A stretch of DNA of 64,000 bases, taken from positions 1,223,501 to 1,287,500 of the forward strand of contig NZ_CP123385.1 of NCBI RefSeq assembly GCF_040409955.1, read 5' to 3'. The number at the start of each line of letters is the position of its first letter. Position 1 is the first letter of the stretch. The notes under the pieces are model-generated. The model was not told the origin of the DNA and ran no database searches. It worked only from the letters and a program-made list of their open reading frames with translations. Source of the stretch: Salipiger sp. H15 (GTDB lineage Bacteria > Pseudomonadota > Alphaproteobacteria > Rhodobacterales > Rhodobacteraceae). A program made the translations under genes and the position numbers. Positions 9,879 through 17,613 of this stretch are shown piece by piece.

Positions 9879-10372
9879 TGGCCGCCCCTCAGCCTGACAG
9901 CTCCGTTCTTGACCGCACCCCGGTCTTCACACTGGGCCACCGGATGCTGTGGGAGGCGGTAATCGAGATCGGGCCGCGCATCGAATTGGGCCGCGGCCCT
10001 CATGGCAACCGACGCAGGATCGACATCCTTGGGGGGTGCGTCCGCGGCGGTGTCGAGGTCCCCGGCCTTCGTGGCCGTGTTCTGGCGGGAGGATCGGATC
10101 GGCAGCTGGATCGTCAAGATGGAGCTCGGGAACTCGATGCGCTATACGACATTGAGATCGACGACGGCACCGTGCTGACCCTTCGCAACCGGGTCATCAT
10201 AGATGAGCGCCCGGAACGGGGACGCTACGCAATGTCGCATATCGAGGTGCAGGCGCCGGAAGGGCCGTGGAGCTGGCTGTCGCGGCGGATCATTGTCGGA
10301 ACGCTGCAATCGCAACGGCCGACGTTGGACGCTGTGGTCATTCGGGCCTTCGAGATCCGCGCCGCCGGATAA
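9878..10372 (+). CDS. DUF3237 family protein
   Basis: 164 residues. The pattern of an early IGPRIELGRGPHGNRR, a central LYDIEIDDGTVLTLRNR and a C-terminal PLD- or PTLDAVVIRAFE-like strand matches DUF3237, a small beta-barrel family often found beside catabolic enzymes and without an assigned reaction. The ATG at 9878 overlaps the preceding stop (TGATG); the GTG three bases upstream is less likely. It is the last gene of the TRAP-amidohydrolase operon. Confidence 0.75.
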   Translation: MAAPQPDSSVLDRTPVFTLGHRMLWEAVIEIGPRIELGRGPHGNRRRIDILGGCVRGGVEVPGLRGRVLAGGSDRQLDRQDGARELDALYDIEIDDGTVLTLRNRVIIDERPERGRYAMSHIEVQAPEGPWSWLSRRIIVGTLQSQRPTLDAVVIRAFEIRAAG

Positions 10373-10464
10373 CTTGCGTTCCTGATCGAAAGCCCAAGAT
10401 GCCGTGGTCTAGATGCGCATGGAACTGGCAGCGAGATACCCTCGATGAGTGATGCGCATCGCAG

Positions 10465-11358
10465 CTAGGTGTTCCTGCGCAGAGCCGCCAACACGGCCCT
10501 GAATGCAGGCGATGCCTGCCTGCGGCTGGGGTAGTAGAGGTGGAAGGGATCGAAGAAGGGGCAGTAGTCATCCAGCACCTGCAAGAGCCGTCCCGCTTTC
10601 AAGTGCGGCTCGGCCAAGTCGACCGACATATAGGCATAGCCAAAACCGGCAAGGGCAGCGTCCAGCACCAGGAAGATGTTGTTGAACGCCAGCTGGCCCT
10701 CGACCTTGACGCGAAGGTCGTGCCCATCTTCCCGGAATTCCCAAGGGAAGTTGCGATTGGCGGATTGCAGGCGGAAATTGACACAAGGAAGCTGCGCCAG
10801 ATCACGGGGGTGCTGCGGGACCGGGTATCTCTCGACGACTTCGGGTGCGGCCACGACGATGTAACGCAGGTCGTGGCCAATCCGCGCCGAGATCATGTCT
10901 CGGGCTAGGTGTTCACCACGTCGAACGCCGGCGTCGTATCCTTCAGAGACGATGTCGTTGAGACCGTTGTCGAGCGTGATCTCGACCTTGATGTCCGGGT
11001 TTTCCTTCAGGAGCGGTTGCAGCTTGGGCCAGAGAACCTGAGAAATCCCGAGCTCGGACGAGACAATGCGCACGGTGCCAGCAGGTGTCTCCCGTAGCGC
11101 ACCCAAGGCATCAAGCTGCGCGTCAATTCCCTCAAAATGATCGGCGATGCCTTCCAGAAGGCGCTGTCCAGCTTCTGTCGGCGCCACCGCCCGTGTTGTG
11201 CGGGCAAGCAGCCGCACGCCAAGCCTTGCCTCCAGTTGTCGGATGGTATGGCTGAGCGCGGACTGCGACACGCCCAGCCGGGCAGCTGCGCGGGTGAAGT
11301 TGCATTCTTGGGCGACAGCGACAAAGGCCCTGAGGTCATTGAGGTTCTCTTGTGGCAC
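10465..11358 (-). CDS. LysR family regulator, copy 1 of a local subgroup
   Basis: About 297 residues. The N-terminus (NFTRAAARLGVSQSALSHTI) is nearly the same as in the LysR proteins at 22779-23681 and 27884-28813, so the three are close paralogues. The C-terminus ends with an F-D-P-F-H-L-Y-Y-P-S-R-R type segment also shared by the group. I place the start at the GTG at 11358 because GGGAG lies six bases upstream; the GTG at 11364 directly abuts that motif. It lies downstream of the two small membrane/exported genes on the same strand, with a separate palindrome-bearing gap. Confidence 0.88.
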   Translation of the reverse strand: MPQENLNDLRAFVAVAQECNFTRAAARLGVSQSALSHTIRQLEARLGVRLLARTTRAVAPTEAGQRLLEGIADHFEGIDAQLDALGALRETPAGTVRIVSSELGISQVLWPKLQPLLKENPDIKVEITLDNGLNDIVSEGYDAGVRRGEHLARDMISARIGHDLRYIVVAAPEVVERYPVPQHPRDLAQLPCVNFRLQSANRNFPWEFREDGHDLRVKVEGQLAFNNIFLVLDAALAGFGYAYMSVDLAEPHLKAGRLLQVLDDYCPFFDPFHLYYPSRRQASPAFRAVLAALRRNT

Positions 11359-11396
11359 AACCACCTCCCATTTGTGAGCGCTGACTTAGTAAAATT

Positions 11397-11418
11397 ATGA
11401 ACAATATACGTTGTTCAT
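11397..11418. promoter_or_regulatory. 22-base inverted repeat upstream of LysR copy 1
   Basis: ATGAACAA-TATACG-TTGTTCAT, perfect eight-base arms, 39 bases ahead of the LysR start at 11358 in an AT-rich stretch. This looks like an autoregulatory operator. It differs from the CATGA-N7-TCATG sites found elsewhere in the region. Confidence 0.45.
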
Positions 11419-11480
11419 CAATATTTGGGCCGGGGCTGGATGAAGGCGCACGTTACGATCGTCGTCGGCCGGAGGCTGGC

Positions 11481-11975
11481 TCAGAGGTATGCGAGATAGC
11501 GGCCAGCGACGAGCACGCAGACCCAGCACACCGCTGACATTCCTCCCGCCAAACGCGCGCTGATCGGGGGATGTGCGCTTCCATCCCAATGCGCGACACG
11601 CCGATGGATCCCGAAGTGAAAGACGACGATATTGAGGGCCGCGACCCCGATCAGGCCGAACTTCCATGGCGCTGCCGCGCTCTCGCCGACCGACCTGGCG
11701 ACGGCGGCAAACAACAGGGCCCCACTGACAGACACAAGGCCAAATCCCAGATGCGCCAGCGGGAGCAGGACGTTCGACAGATCGGTGACGCGCAGGTGTC
11801 GCCCCCATAGCCCCATGAGACGCAGGTCGACGGCGATCACCGATCCAACCAGAAGGGCGATCCCCAGAATGTGGATGCACTCAAGGATCGGATAGACGTG
11901 CGGGACAAGCCGGATGGCATTGGCCAATCCGGATTGCTCGATGTCCCGCAACAGGGTTGCGATCCATTCAGGCAC
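11481..11975 (-). CDS. Small integral membrane protein (DUF6644-like)
   Basis: 164 residues with four to five hydrophobic helices; the first contains VYPILECIHILGIALLVG with a histidine inside the membrane, and later ones carry further histidines (LAHLGFGL, FHFGIHRR). This histidine-in-helix pattern resembles small four-helix haem or quinone-interacting membrane proteins and the DUF6644 group. It starts from a GTG at 11975, 45 bases after the exported DUF6152-like gene, so the two probably form a pair. The reaction is unknown. Confidence 0.65.
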   Translation of the reverse strand: MPEWIATLLRDIEQSGLANAIRLVPHVYPILECIHILGIALLVGSVIAVDLRLMGLWGRHLRVTDLSNVLLPLAHLGFGLVSVSGALLFAAVARSVGESAAAPWKFGLIGVAALNIVVFHFGIHRRVAHWDGSAHPPISARLAGGMSAVCWVCVLVAGRYLAYL

Positions 11976-12020
11976 GGTTGCCTGCCTGTTTGGGCGTCGC
12001 GACCATGGACACTGGCAGGA

Positions 12021-12539
12021 TCAATTTGCAGGCTCGGGACGCGTCGGGAAGGACGTGAGTTGCTGGTAGACCGCAGTTCCGTCTTCAAGCCAGAACATGA
12101 CCGCGCGCAGGTCCTGATCATTCGCGGAGCCGAGGTAGCCGACGACTTCGAGGGTTTCTCCGACTTCGAGCGGCCGGTCGAGCCCCCAGCGTGTCATCCA
12201 ACTTGGCTCGGCCATCGTCAGGCGAATTTGCGAATGCTCCCCCTCGTAGGGGCGCGCGGATGCAAGCGTTGCATTGGCGTCTGCTTCCCGGGCCTGCTCA
12301 GGCAGCGGCCGATCCCGGAGCCCTTCGGGCAGGTCAGTCTCGTCGACGGAGATCGTGATGATCGAATGGGGATTGCCCCAGCGGACATCCGTGATCTCAC
12401 CCCGGATGTAGTATGCCCTACGCGTGTCAAAGGTGCTCCAGCCGTGATGGGCGATAGCCGTCCCGGCGGGCACAAGGGCCGCGCTTGTCGCCGTCAGGAC
12501 TGCGGTGAGCAGAAGGCCTTTGGTCGTCATTTTCGTCAT
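12021..12539 (-). CDS. Exported DUF6152-like protein
   Basis: 172 residues with a Sec signal peptide (MTKM, hydrophobic run, cleavage near AIA-HH). The mature part opens with HHGWSTFDTRRAYYIRGEITDVRWGNPH, the standard opening of DUF6152 proteins, which are small periplasmic beta-barrel-like domains usually encoded next to DUF6644-type membrane proteins, as here. GGAG lies six bases before the ATG at 12539. It diverges from the Tat-exported SDR gene, with a CATGA-N7-TCATG site between them. Function unknown. Confidence 0.7.
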   Translation of the reverse strand: MTKMTTKGLLLTAVLTATSAALVPAGTAIAHHGWSTFDTRRAYYIRGEITDVRWGNPHSIITISVDETDLPEGLRDRPLPEQAREADANATLASARPYEGEHSQIRLTMAEPSWMTRWGLDRPLEVGETLEVVGYLGSANDQDLRAVMFWLEDGTAVYQQLTSFPTRPEPAN

Positions 12540-12666
12540 CGCGATCTCCGAATTTCATGCGTTCTGAGGCGTGCCAACTTTCGTGCGGGTCAGGGGCGCA
12601 GTGGCATCTTCGTAAGCATCTGTGATGGATCGCGGGGCGGGCCAAGGTGACGGGATTCGTAGCTGC

Positions 12667-12683
12667 CATGAAGCAGATTCATG
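12667..12683. promoter_or_regulatory. CATGA-N7-TCATG palindrome (putative LysR operator)
   Basis: Exact match to the shared palindrome CATGA-N7-TCATG, in the 262-base divergent gap between the DUF6152-like gene and the SDR gene. Further partial TTCAT half-sites follow at about 12678 and 12712. Confidence 0.55.
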
Positions 12684-12801
12684 CGTCCCTTCGGCCTATT
12701 GGTGAATTCCATTCATAGCGACATGCAGCGCCGGGGCATGTCTTGTGAGGCTCACAGGGACTACGTCTCTCGAAGACAGATATTTAGAAGGAGATGACTG
12801 G

Positions 12802-13764
12802 ATGCCCGCGTTCAGCCGAAGACAATTCATGCGCGCCACCACCGCATTCGGTGTGACGGGAGGCTTTGCAATGGCCGCAGGTCACCCGACCTTCGCGGAG
12901 AGCTCCGGCCCGGCCCCCCGAGGTCAACGCTATGGCGCCGGGGTCTACAATACGGATCAGGTGGCCGAAGAACTGCGCTACATCGAAGACACGGTCCAGC
13001 GCTCAAGCGATACGCAGGCAAAACGCATCCTGATCACCGGCTCGACCGCGGGTGTCGGCCAGCTTGCCGCCGCGTATCTTCTTCGCCGGGGTCACCAGGT
13101 GGTCGCCCACGCACGCAATGCGCAGCGTGCTTCCGAAGTGGCGCGTGACCTTCCCGGAATCGAAGCGGTTGTGGTCGGAGATCTCATCAACCTTGATGAG
13201 ACTAGAGACCTCGCGGACCAGATCAACCGTTTGGGGACCTTCGATGTTATCGTGCATAACGCAGGCGAGTACGGCCTTTCGGATGCCGAGACCATCAATG
13301 CGAACTCGGTGTCGCCCTACCTTCTGACAGCCCTTGTCGATGCCCCGCGAGAGGCAATGGTCTACCTCAGTTCCAGCCTGCACACCGGCGGAGACCTCAA
13401 GCTCGACACGCTGCGCAGTGGCGGGACGAACGTCAACTACAACGACAGCAAACTCCACATGGCGACGCTGGCAACGGCAGTCGCGCGGCAGCGCCCCGGC
13501 CTGCGCGTCAATGCCGTGCGTCCGGGCTGGGTCGCGACCCTCATGGGCTTCCACAACGGGCCGCACGCGCCGGATGATCTTCGCGCAGGATACATGACGC
13601 AGGTCTGGCTGAGTGAGGGGACCGATCCGGCAAGCGATGTGACCGGCCGCTTCCTGTTCCATCAGCAGGAGGAAAGGCGCGTGAACCCGAGTGTCTACGA
13701 CGAGGCGGCGCAGGATGCTCTGCTTGCCGCCTATGCCGCCCGAACCGGTGTCACGCTGACCTGA
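12802..13764 (+). CDS. Tat-exported short-chain dehydrogenase/reductase
   Basis: 320 residues. A twin-arginine signal (SRRQFM at 5-10, hydrophobic segment, cleavage near FAE) precedes a full Rossmann SDR domain: TGSTAGVG (79-86), HNAG (152-155), Ser190-192 and the catalytic pair Tyr213/Lys217 in YNDSK. An SDR sent to the periplasm with its cofactor already bound is uncommon. AAGGAG lies eight bases before the ATG at 12802; an upstream reading would bury the Tat signal. It is followed by an MBL-fold hydrolase and an MFS exporter on the same strand. Substrate unknown. Confidence 0.85.
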   Translation: MPAFSRRQFMRATTAFGVTGGFAMAAGHPTFAESSGPAPRGQRYGAGVYNTDQVAEELRYIEDTVQRSSDTQAKRILITGSTAGVGQLAAAYLLRRGHQVVAHARNAQRASEVARDLPGIEAVVVGDLINLDETRDLADQINRLGTFDVIVHNAGEYGLSDAETINANSVSPYLLTALVDAPREAMVYLSSSLHTGGDLKLDTLRSGGTNVNYNDSKLHMATLATAVARQRPGLRVNAVRPGWVATLMGFHNGPHAPDDLRAGYMTQVWLSEGTDPASDVTGRFLFHQQEERRVNPSVYDEAAQDALLAAYAARTGVTLT

Positions 13765-13854
13765 GTTGCCCAAGGGCGTTTCCACGAACCCGAACAATCG
13801 CGGCATTGCGCGCGGTTTTTCAATCGAGACCGATCCAGCCGGAAGGAGCCAATC

Positions 13855-14523
13855 ATGCCCGACCTGATTTTCAATGAGCACGCCGGGGGCTTGCAGTCCG
13901 GGATACCGCGACTGAAAGCGACACGTGCAGCGCCTCTGTCGTTCCTGCCGGGGTTCTTCGTGCGATCTTTCGTTCTGGAGCGCCCGCAGGGCAACGTCAT
14001 CGTCTATAACTCGCCCGCTCTGAGTGACGCGGCCCCCGCCGTGCGCGGACTTGGTGATCCGCAGCGGCTCTTGCTCAACCATCACCACGAGGCGATGTGC
14101 GGGATGCCAGACCTGGATGTTCCGGTCTGGGTCCATGAGCGGGATCTGCCGAAGGTCGCGATGCCGATTGCGGGCACTTTCAGCGAACGGCAGATGATCG
14201 ACGACGATCTCGAGATCATACCGATCCCCGGCCATACCCTGGGCGCAACGGCCTTCCTCTGGGACAATGGCACGCATCGCTGTCTGTTTCCGGGGGATTC
14301 ACTCTGGGTGAAAGGTGGCACCTGGAGGGCGGTGCCCCTCGCCGAAAGTGATAGGTCCGCATATGTAGAGAGCCTGTCGCTCATGGCGGATCTGGATTTC
14401 GACCTGCTCCTGCCATGGGGAGGCGAAGAAGGCGCCCCCTATGGCTATGTCGTCTCAAAGGAGCAGGCCCGCGCGGGCTTTGATCAGGCTTTGGCGCAGC
14501 TGACGGCCGACGGGCGATCCTGA
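13855..14523 (+). CDS. MBL-fold metallohydrolase-like protein
   Basis: 222 residues of the metallo-beta-lactamase fold. The first metal motif is present but altered (NHHHEAMCG instead of HxHxDH), later there is IPGHTLGATAF for the second histidine and FPGDSLW for the bridging aspartate. Loss of the usual Asp-His pair means that metal binding and activity should not be assumed. It lies 90 bases after the SDR and overlaps the MFS start by one base, so it is part of the same transcript. Confidence 0.78.
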   Translation: MPDLIFNEHAGGLQSGIPRLKATRAAPLSFLPGFFVRSFVLERPQGNVIVYNSPALSDAAPAVRGLGDPQRLLLNHHHEAMCGMPDLDVPVWVHERDLPKVAMPIAGTFSERQMIDDDLEIIPIPGHTLGATAFLWDNGTHRCLFPGDSLWVKGGTWRAVPLAESDRSAYVESLSLMADLDFDLLLPWGGEEGAPYGYVVSKEQARAGFDQALAQLTADGRS

Positions 14524-15713
14524 TGTCAGACGTTGCCGGACAGGCCCACATGAAATCACCGACCATGGGTGCGGCTCTCCCGGTGATGGGCGTGGTCTTC
14601 GTTTCGTTCCTGGTGATCGGCATCGGCCTGCCGAGCCTGCCGCTGCACGTGCATCAGGATCTGGGGTTCGGCCCCGGCATTGTCGGCCTTGTTGCCGGCA
14701 GCCAGTTCTGCGCGGCGCTGGTCTCGCGGCTCTGGGCCGGAAATCTGGCAGACCGTCGTGGAGCCAAACGTGCTGTAGAGCTGGGGCTGATCCTCGCCGT
14801 TTTCGGAGGTCTCACTTACTGCGTGTCGCTTCAGTCCACCGCGCCGGTGCTGGCGGCATCGGTGCTGGTCCTCGCCCGCACGCTCATCGGCGCGGCGGAA
14901 AGCCTGATCATCACGGGCGGTATCGCCTGGGGGCTTGGGCTGGTGTCCGCAGGTCAGGAGGGAAAGGCGATCTCGTGGATCGGGATGTCGATGTTTGCGG
15001 CTTTTGCCTTTAGCGGGCCCTTGGGGGGCTTCCTCTACAAGCAGTTCGGGTTCTGGGCCATCGCGCTGCCGACCCTGATCGTGCCGGGCGCCGTTTTGCT
15101 CTGGGTTCGCGGGATGCCAAAGGTTGCGCCAACGGGAAACCGCCAGGGATCGGCCCTAAGCGTGTTGCGCTCTGTCATGCTCGCCGGCATCGCTTTTTCG
15201 CTCAGCGGCGTGACGTTCGGAGCGATGGTCTCCTTCGTCGTGCTCTACTACGCGGCGCAGGGCTGGAATGGCGAGTTCCTTGCTTTCAGCGTATTCGCCG
15301 CCGCCTTGCTCCTGACGCGGCTGGTTGCGGGTGGGCTGCCCGATCGTCTCGGGGGTGCCCGCGTCGCATTGGTGTGCCTTGTGATACAGGCGGTTGGCCT
15401 GTTCATCGTGGTGCTCAGTCCGGGCATGATGCTGGCCACTCTGGGCGTTGCACTGGCAGGGGTCGGATTTTCGCTGGTGTTCCCTGGTCTGGGGCTCGAG
15501 GCGATCCTGCGGGCGCCTGAGCAACAGCGCGGGCTTGCCATGGGCACCTACAACGCCTTTCTGGATCTGACGCTTGGTCTGGGCAGCCCGCTTCTTGGCG
15601 CTGCCGCCCATGTCTTTGGATTGGGTGCGGTCTTTGCGGTAGCCGGTCTGGGGGCGTTGCTCGCCATTCCCCTCGTCCTGAGATTGCAGCGCGCGCCTCA
15701 CACGGGCCAATAG
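14523..15713 (+). CDS. MFS transporter (YhhS-like)
   Basis: 396 residues, twelve hydrophobic segments, with the MFS loop motif between helices 2 and 3 (GNLADRRGAKRAV) and a GGFLYKQFG segment after helix 5. The overall pattern, including GPGIVGLVAGSQFCAAL, recalls the YhhS/arabinose-efflux-type subfamily of drug:H+ antiporters. The gene overlaps the MBL gene and ends 15 bases from the convergent cyclophilin-like gene. It is probably an exporter of a small metabolite or toxic aldehyde-like compound handled by the neighbouring enzymes; the substrate is inferred, not shown. Confidence 0.82.
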   Translation: MSDVAGQAHMKSPTMGAALPVMGVVFVSFLVIGIGLPSLPLHVHQDLGFGPGIVGLVAGSQFCAALVSRLWAGNLADRRGAKRAVELGLILAVFGGLTYCVSLQSTAPVLAASVLVLARTLIGAAESLIITGGIAWGLGLVSAGQEGKAISWIGMSMFAAFAFSGPLGGFLYKQFGFWAIALPTLIVPGAVLLWVRGMPKVAPTGNRQGSALSVLRSVMLAGIAFSLSGVTFGAMVSFVVLYYAAQGWNGEFLAFSVFAAALLLTRLVAGGLPDRLGGARVALVCLVIQAVGLFIVVLSPGMMLATLGVALAGVGFSLVFPGLGLEAILRAPEQQRGLAMGTYNAFLDLTLGLGSPLLGAAAHVFGLGAVFAVAGLGALLAIPLVLRLQRAPHTGQ

Positions 15714-15728
15714 CCTCACTGACGCGCT

Positions 15729-16175
15729 TCAGAGCATCTCGATACGGACGGGGTAGGTGCCCTTGTGGCGCAAGGGGGCAAGGCTTCCCTCGATATGTCC
15801 CAACCGGATCAGGTCGTTCCTGAAGGTGAAGTCGTCGTAGAACATGGCCAGATTGCCCCAGCCGAGAAAATAGCACAGATCGCCCGGTGTCTCGTCATCG
15901 AAGGCATCAAAGCCGCCCTCATCCAGCCTTCGGGGAAGGCGGGCGATTTTCTCGTTGGTCGAGAAGTCGGTGATTTCCAGCTCGGCCGGAAGCATGGAGA
16001 TCAGATCGCGCGCCGTCGGGTTGTCGTTCATGCGGTAGACGATGACCTCGCTTGCGAAGCTCACCTGCATGCGGGGTGGAGTTTGCGACCTCGCGACCGC
16101 AGGGACAAGCAGCGAGGCGGCGCTCCCTGCAATGAACGCACGGCGTGTCGGGTGGGACTGTGAGGTCTTATGCAT
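15729..16175 (-). CDS. Tat-exported cyclophilin-like-fold protein
   Basis: 148 residues: a Tat signal (TRRAFIAG at 10-17, cleavage near ARS-QT) and a compact domain with SFASEVIVYRMNDNPTAR, DFLSMLP-like and FLGWGNLAMFYDD segments. This is the small cyclophilin-like fold (PF18050 type) that lacks an established peptidyl-prolyl isomerase function. Two related proteins occur at 23974-24441 and 25683-26036. The gene follows the MFS gene at 16193-17389 by 17 bases on the same strand and is probably co-transcribed with it. Confidence 0.78.
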   Translation of the reverse strand: MHKTSQSHPTRRAFIAGSAASLLVPAVARSQTPPRMQVSFASEVIVYRMNDNPTARDLISMLPAELEITDFSTNEKIARLPRRLDEGGFDAFDDETPGDLCYFLGWGNLAMFYDDFTFRNDLIRLGHIEGSLAPLRHKGTYPVRIEML

Positions 16176-16192
16176 CTTCGGTTGGTCCTTTC

Positions 16193-17389
16193 TTATACCT
16201 GTCCGGTGGGCGCGCGAAGTCGGTTGCCGCGTCCGATGACCGCGATGGCCGCAAGGGCGAGCAGAACGCTTCCGACGAAACTTGCGTCGACAGAGAACCG
16301 GTCCAGCAAAAGCCCCCCGAACACGCCGCCCAGAAGGATCGCGGCCTGCATGGTTGCGACCATCAGCGCACCTGCGGTCTCGGGCATGTCGTCGACGACC
16401 CGGGACATCCAGCTCATCCAGATGACGGACATCGCCGTGTTCATCGCCCCCCAGATGGCCAGCAAGACACCAATCGCGACAAGGGAGTTTTCCGTCAGCA
16501 GAAGCAGCGCCGTGGTGCCGCCCATGACGACAGCAGGAAGCGCCAGGATCCGTTCGACCCTGCCGGTGCCGATGCGCCCCGACAGGGCCGAGCCGATAAA
16601 GCCAGCGGCCCCAAGGGTCAGCAGCAGAAGGGAAAGTGTCTGCACATCGACACCCTCGAGGGTCTCGAGGAAGGGGCGGAGATAGGTGAACATGGTGAAC
16701 GCCGATCCCCAGGTGAAGGTGATCGCAACAAGACCTGTCCGGAAGTGGGGCCGGGCGAGCAGCACCCGAAAGCTGCGCAGGCTCTGGCGCTGGTGCGTTG
16801 GCAGCGACGGAAGCGCGACAAGGTGCCAGACGAGGTTCACGGCAACCAGCGGAGCCAATGCCCAGAAAATTCCGCGCCAACCCACCAGATCACCAAGGTA
16901 GCTGCCCAGGGGCGCGGCGAACGCGGCTGCAATCGCCTGACCTCCGTACATCATGCCCAAGGCACGCGGGACGCTGGCCTCGGGCACAAGGCGCATGATG
17001 ATCGAGGTGGCAAGCGACCAGAAGCCGCCGACAGCGACACCGAGCAGAGCGCGCCCCACCATCAGTACAGTGAATGACGGTGCCATCGCGACGATGACCA
17101 GCGACGCCAGCATGACCGCAGTCAAACCCACAAGGACGACCTTGCGATCCATCCGACCCGCTGCGGTCGCAATGAAAAGGCTCGTCGCCACGGCGAACAG
17201 GCCGCTGATGGACACGGCTTGACCCGTCTGCCCGCTTGTCGCGCCAAGCGAGGCCGCAATCGGCGTGAGCAGACTGACGGGCATGAATTCCGAGGCGATG
17301 AGCATGGCTACGCAGAGCGACATCGAAAAGACTGCGGCCCATTTGGCCTGATCTTCCTGTGCATGTTTGGGGGGAGGGGGGACTGGCAC
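16193..17389 (-). CDS. MFS transporter (NepI/YdhP-like DHA1 family)
   Basis: 398 residues with twelve hydrophobic segments. The opening MSLCVAMLIASEFMPVSLL and the loop AAGRMDRKVV fit the DHA1 branch that contains ribonucleoside and arabinose exporters. The start is the GTG at 17389, with AGGAG seven bases upstream. It diverges from the Tat-exported alpha/beta hydrolase, with operator-like palindromes in the 224-base gap. It is the first gene of a pair with the cyclophilin-like gene. Confidence 0.83.
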   Translation of the reverse strand: MPVPPPPKHAQEDQAKWAAVFSMSLCVAMLIASEFMPVSLLTPIAASLGATSGQTGQAVSISGLFAVATSLFIATAAGRMDRKVVLVGLTAVMLASLVIVAMAPSFTVLMVGRALLGVAVGGFWSLATSIIMRLVPEASVPRALGMMYGGQAIAAAFAAPLGSYLGDLVGWRGIFWALAPLVAVNLVWHLVALPSLPTHQRQSLRSFRVLLARPHFRTGLVAITFTWGSAFTMFTYLRPFLETLEGVDVQTLSLLLLTLGAAGFIGSALSGRIGTGRVERILALPAVVMGGTTALLLLTENSLVAIGVLLAIWGAMNTAMSVIWMSWMSRVVDDMPETAGALMVATMQAAILLGGVFGGLLLDRFSVDASFVGSVLLALAAIAVIGRGNRLRAPTGQV

Positions 17390-17515
17390 GGCTGGGCTCC
17401 TGGATTGGTGGCCCGAGGTCTAGCCGTTTTGCGGACCGCGAATTATAAGTGATTTTCGCATGTAGAGATGGGCGGCATGAGTAAATGATCATGCCCTACT
17501 TTTGCGTCGTGCATT

Positions 17516-17532
17516 CATGAAATCTGCTCATT
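17516..17532. promoter_or_regulatory. Near-match to CATGA-N7-TCATG
   Basis: CATGA-N7-TCATT, preceded by ATT as in other copies, 82 bases before the alpha/beta hydrolase start. A second CATGA and TCATG pair spaced by eight bases lies at 17476-17493, nearer the MFS gene. Confidence 0.45.
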
Positions 17533-17613
17533 GCTGCATGCGATGAGCCGCGGCTGTTAGTGCCCGGTCCGAGGGACCATCTGTGCCTTGTCCAACACAG
17601 ATGAGGTCCTGAA

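Noticed and set aside
16145..17077. 310-codon open frame on the plus strand
   Set aside because: Antisense to the MFS gene at 16193-17389, which has clear membrane segments and an MFS motif.
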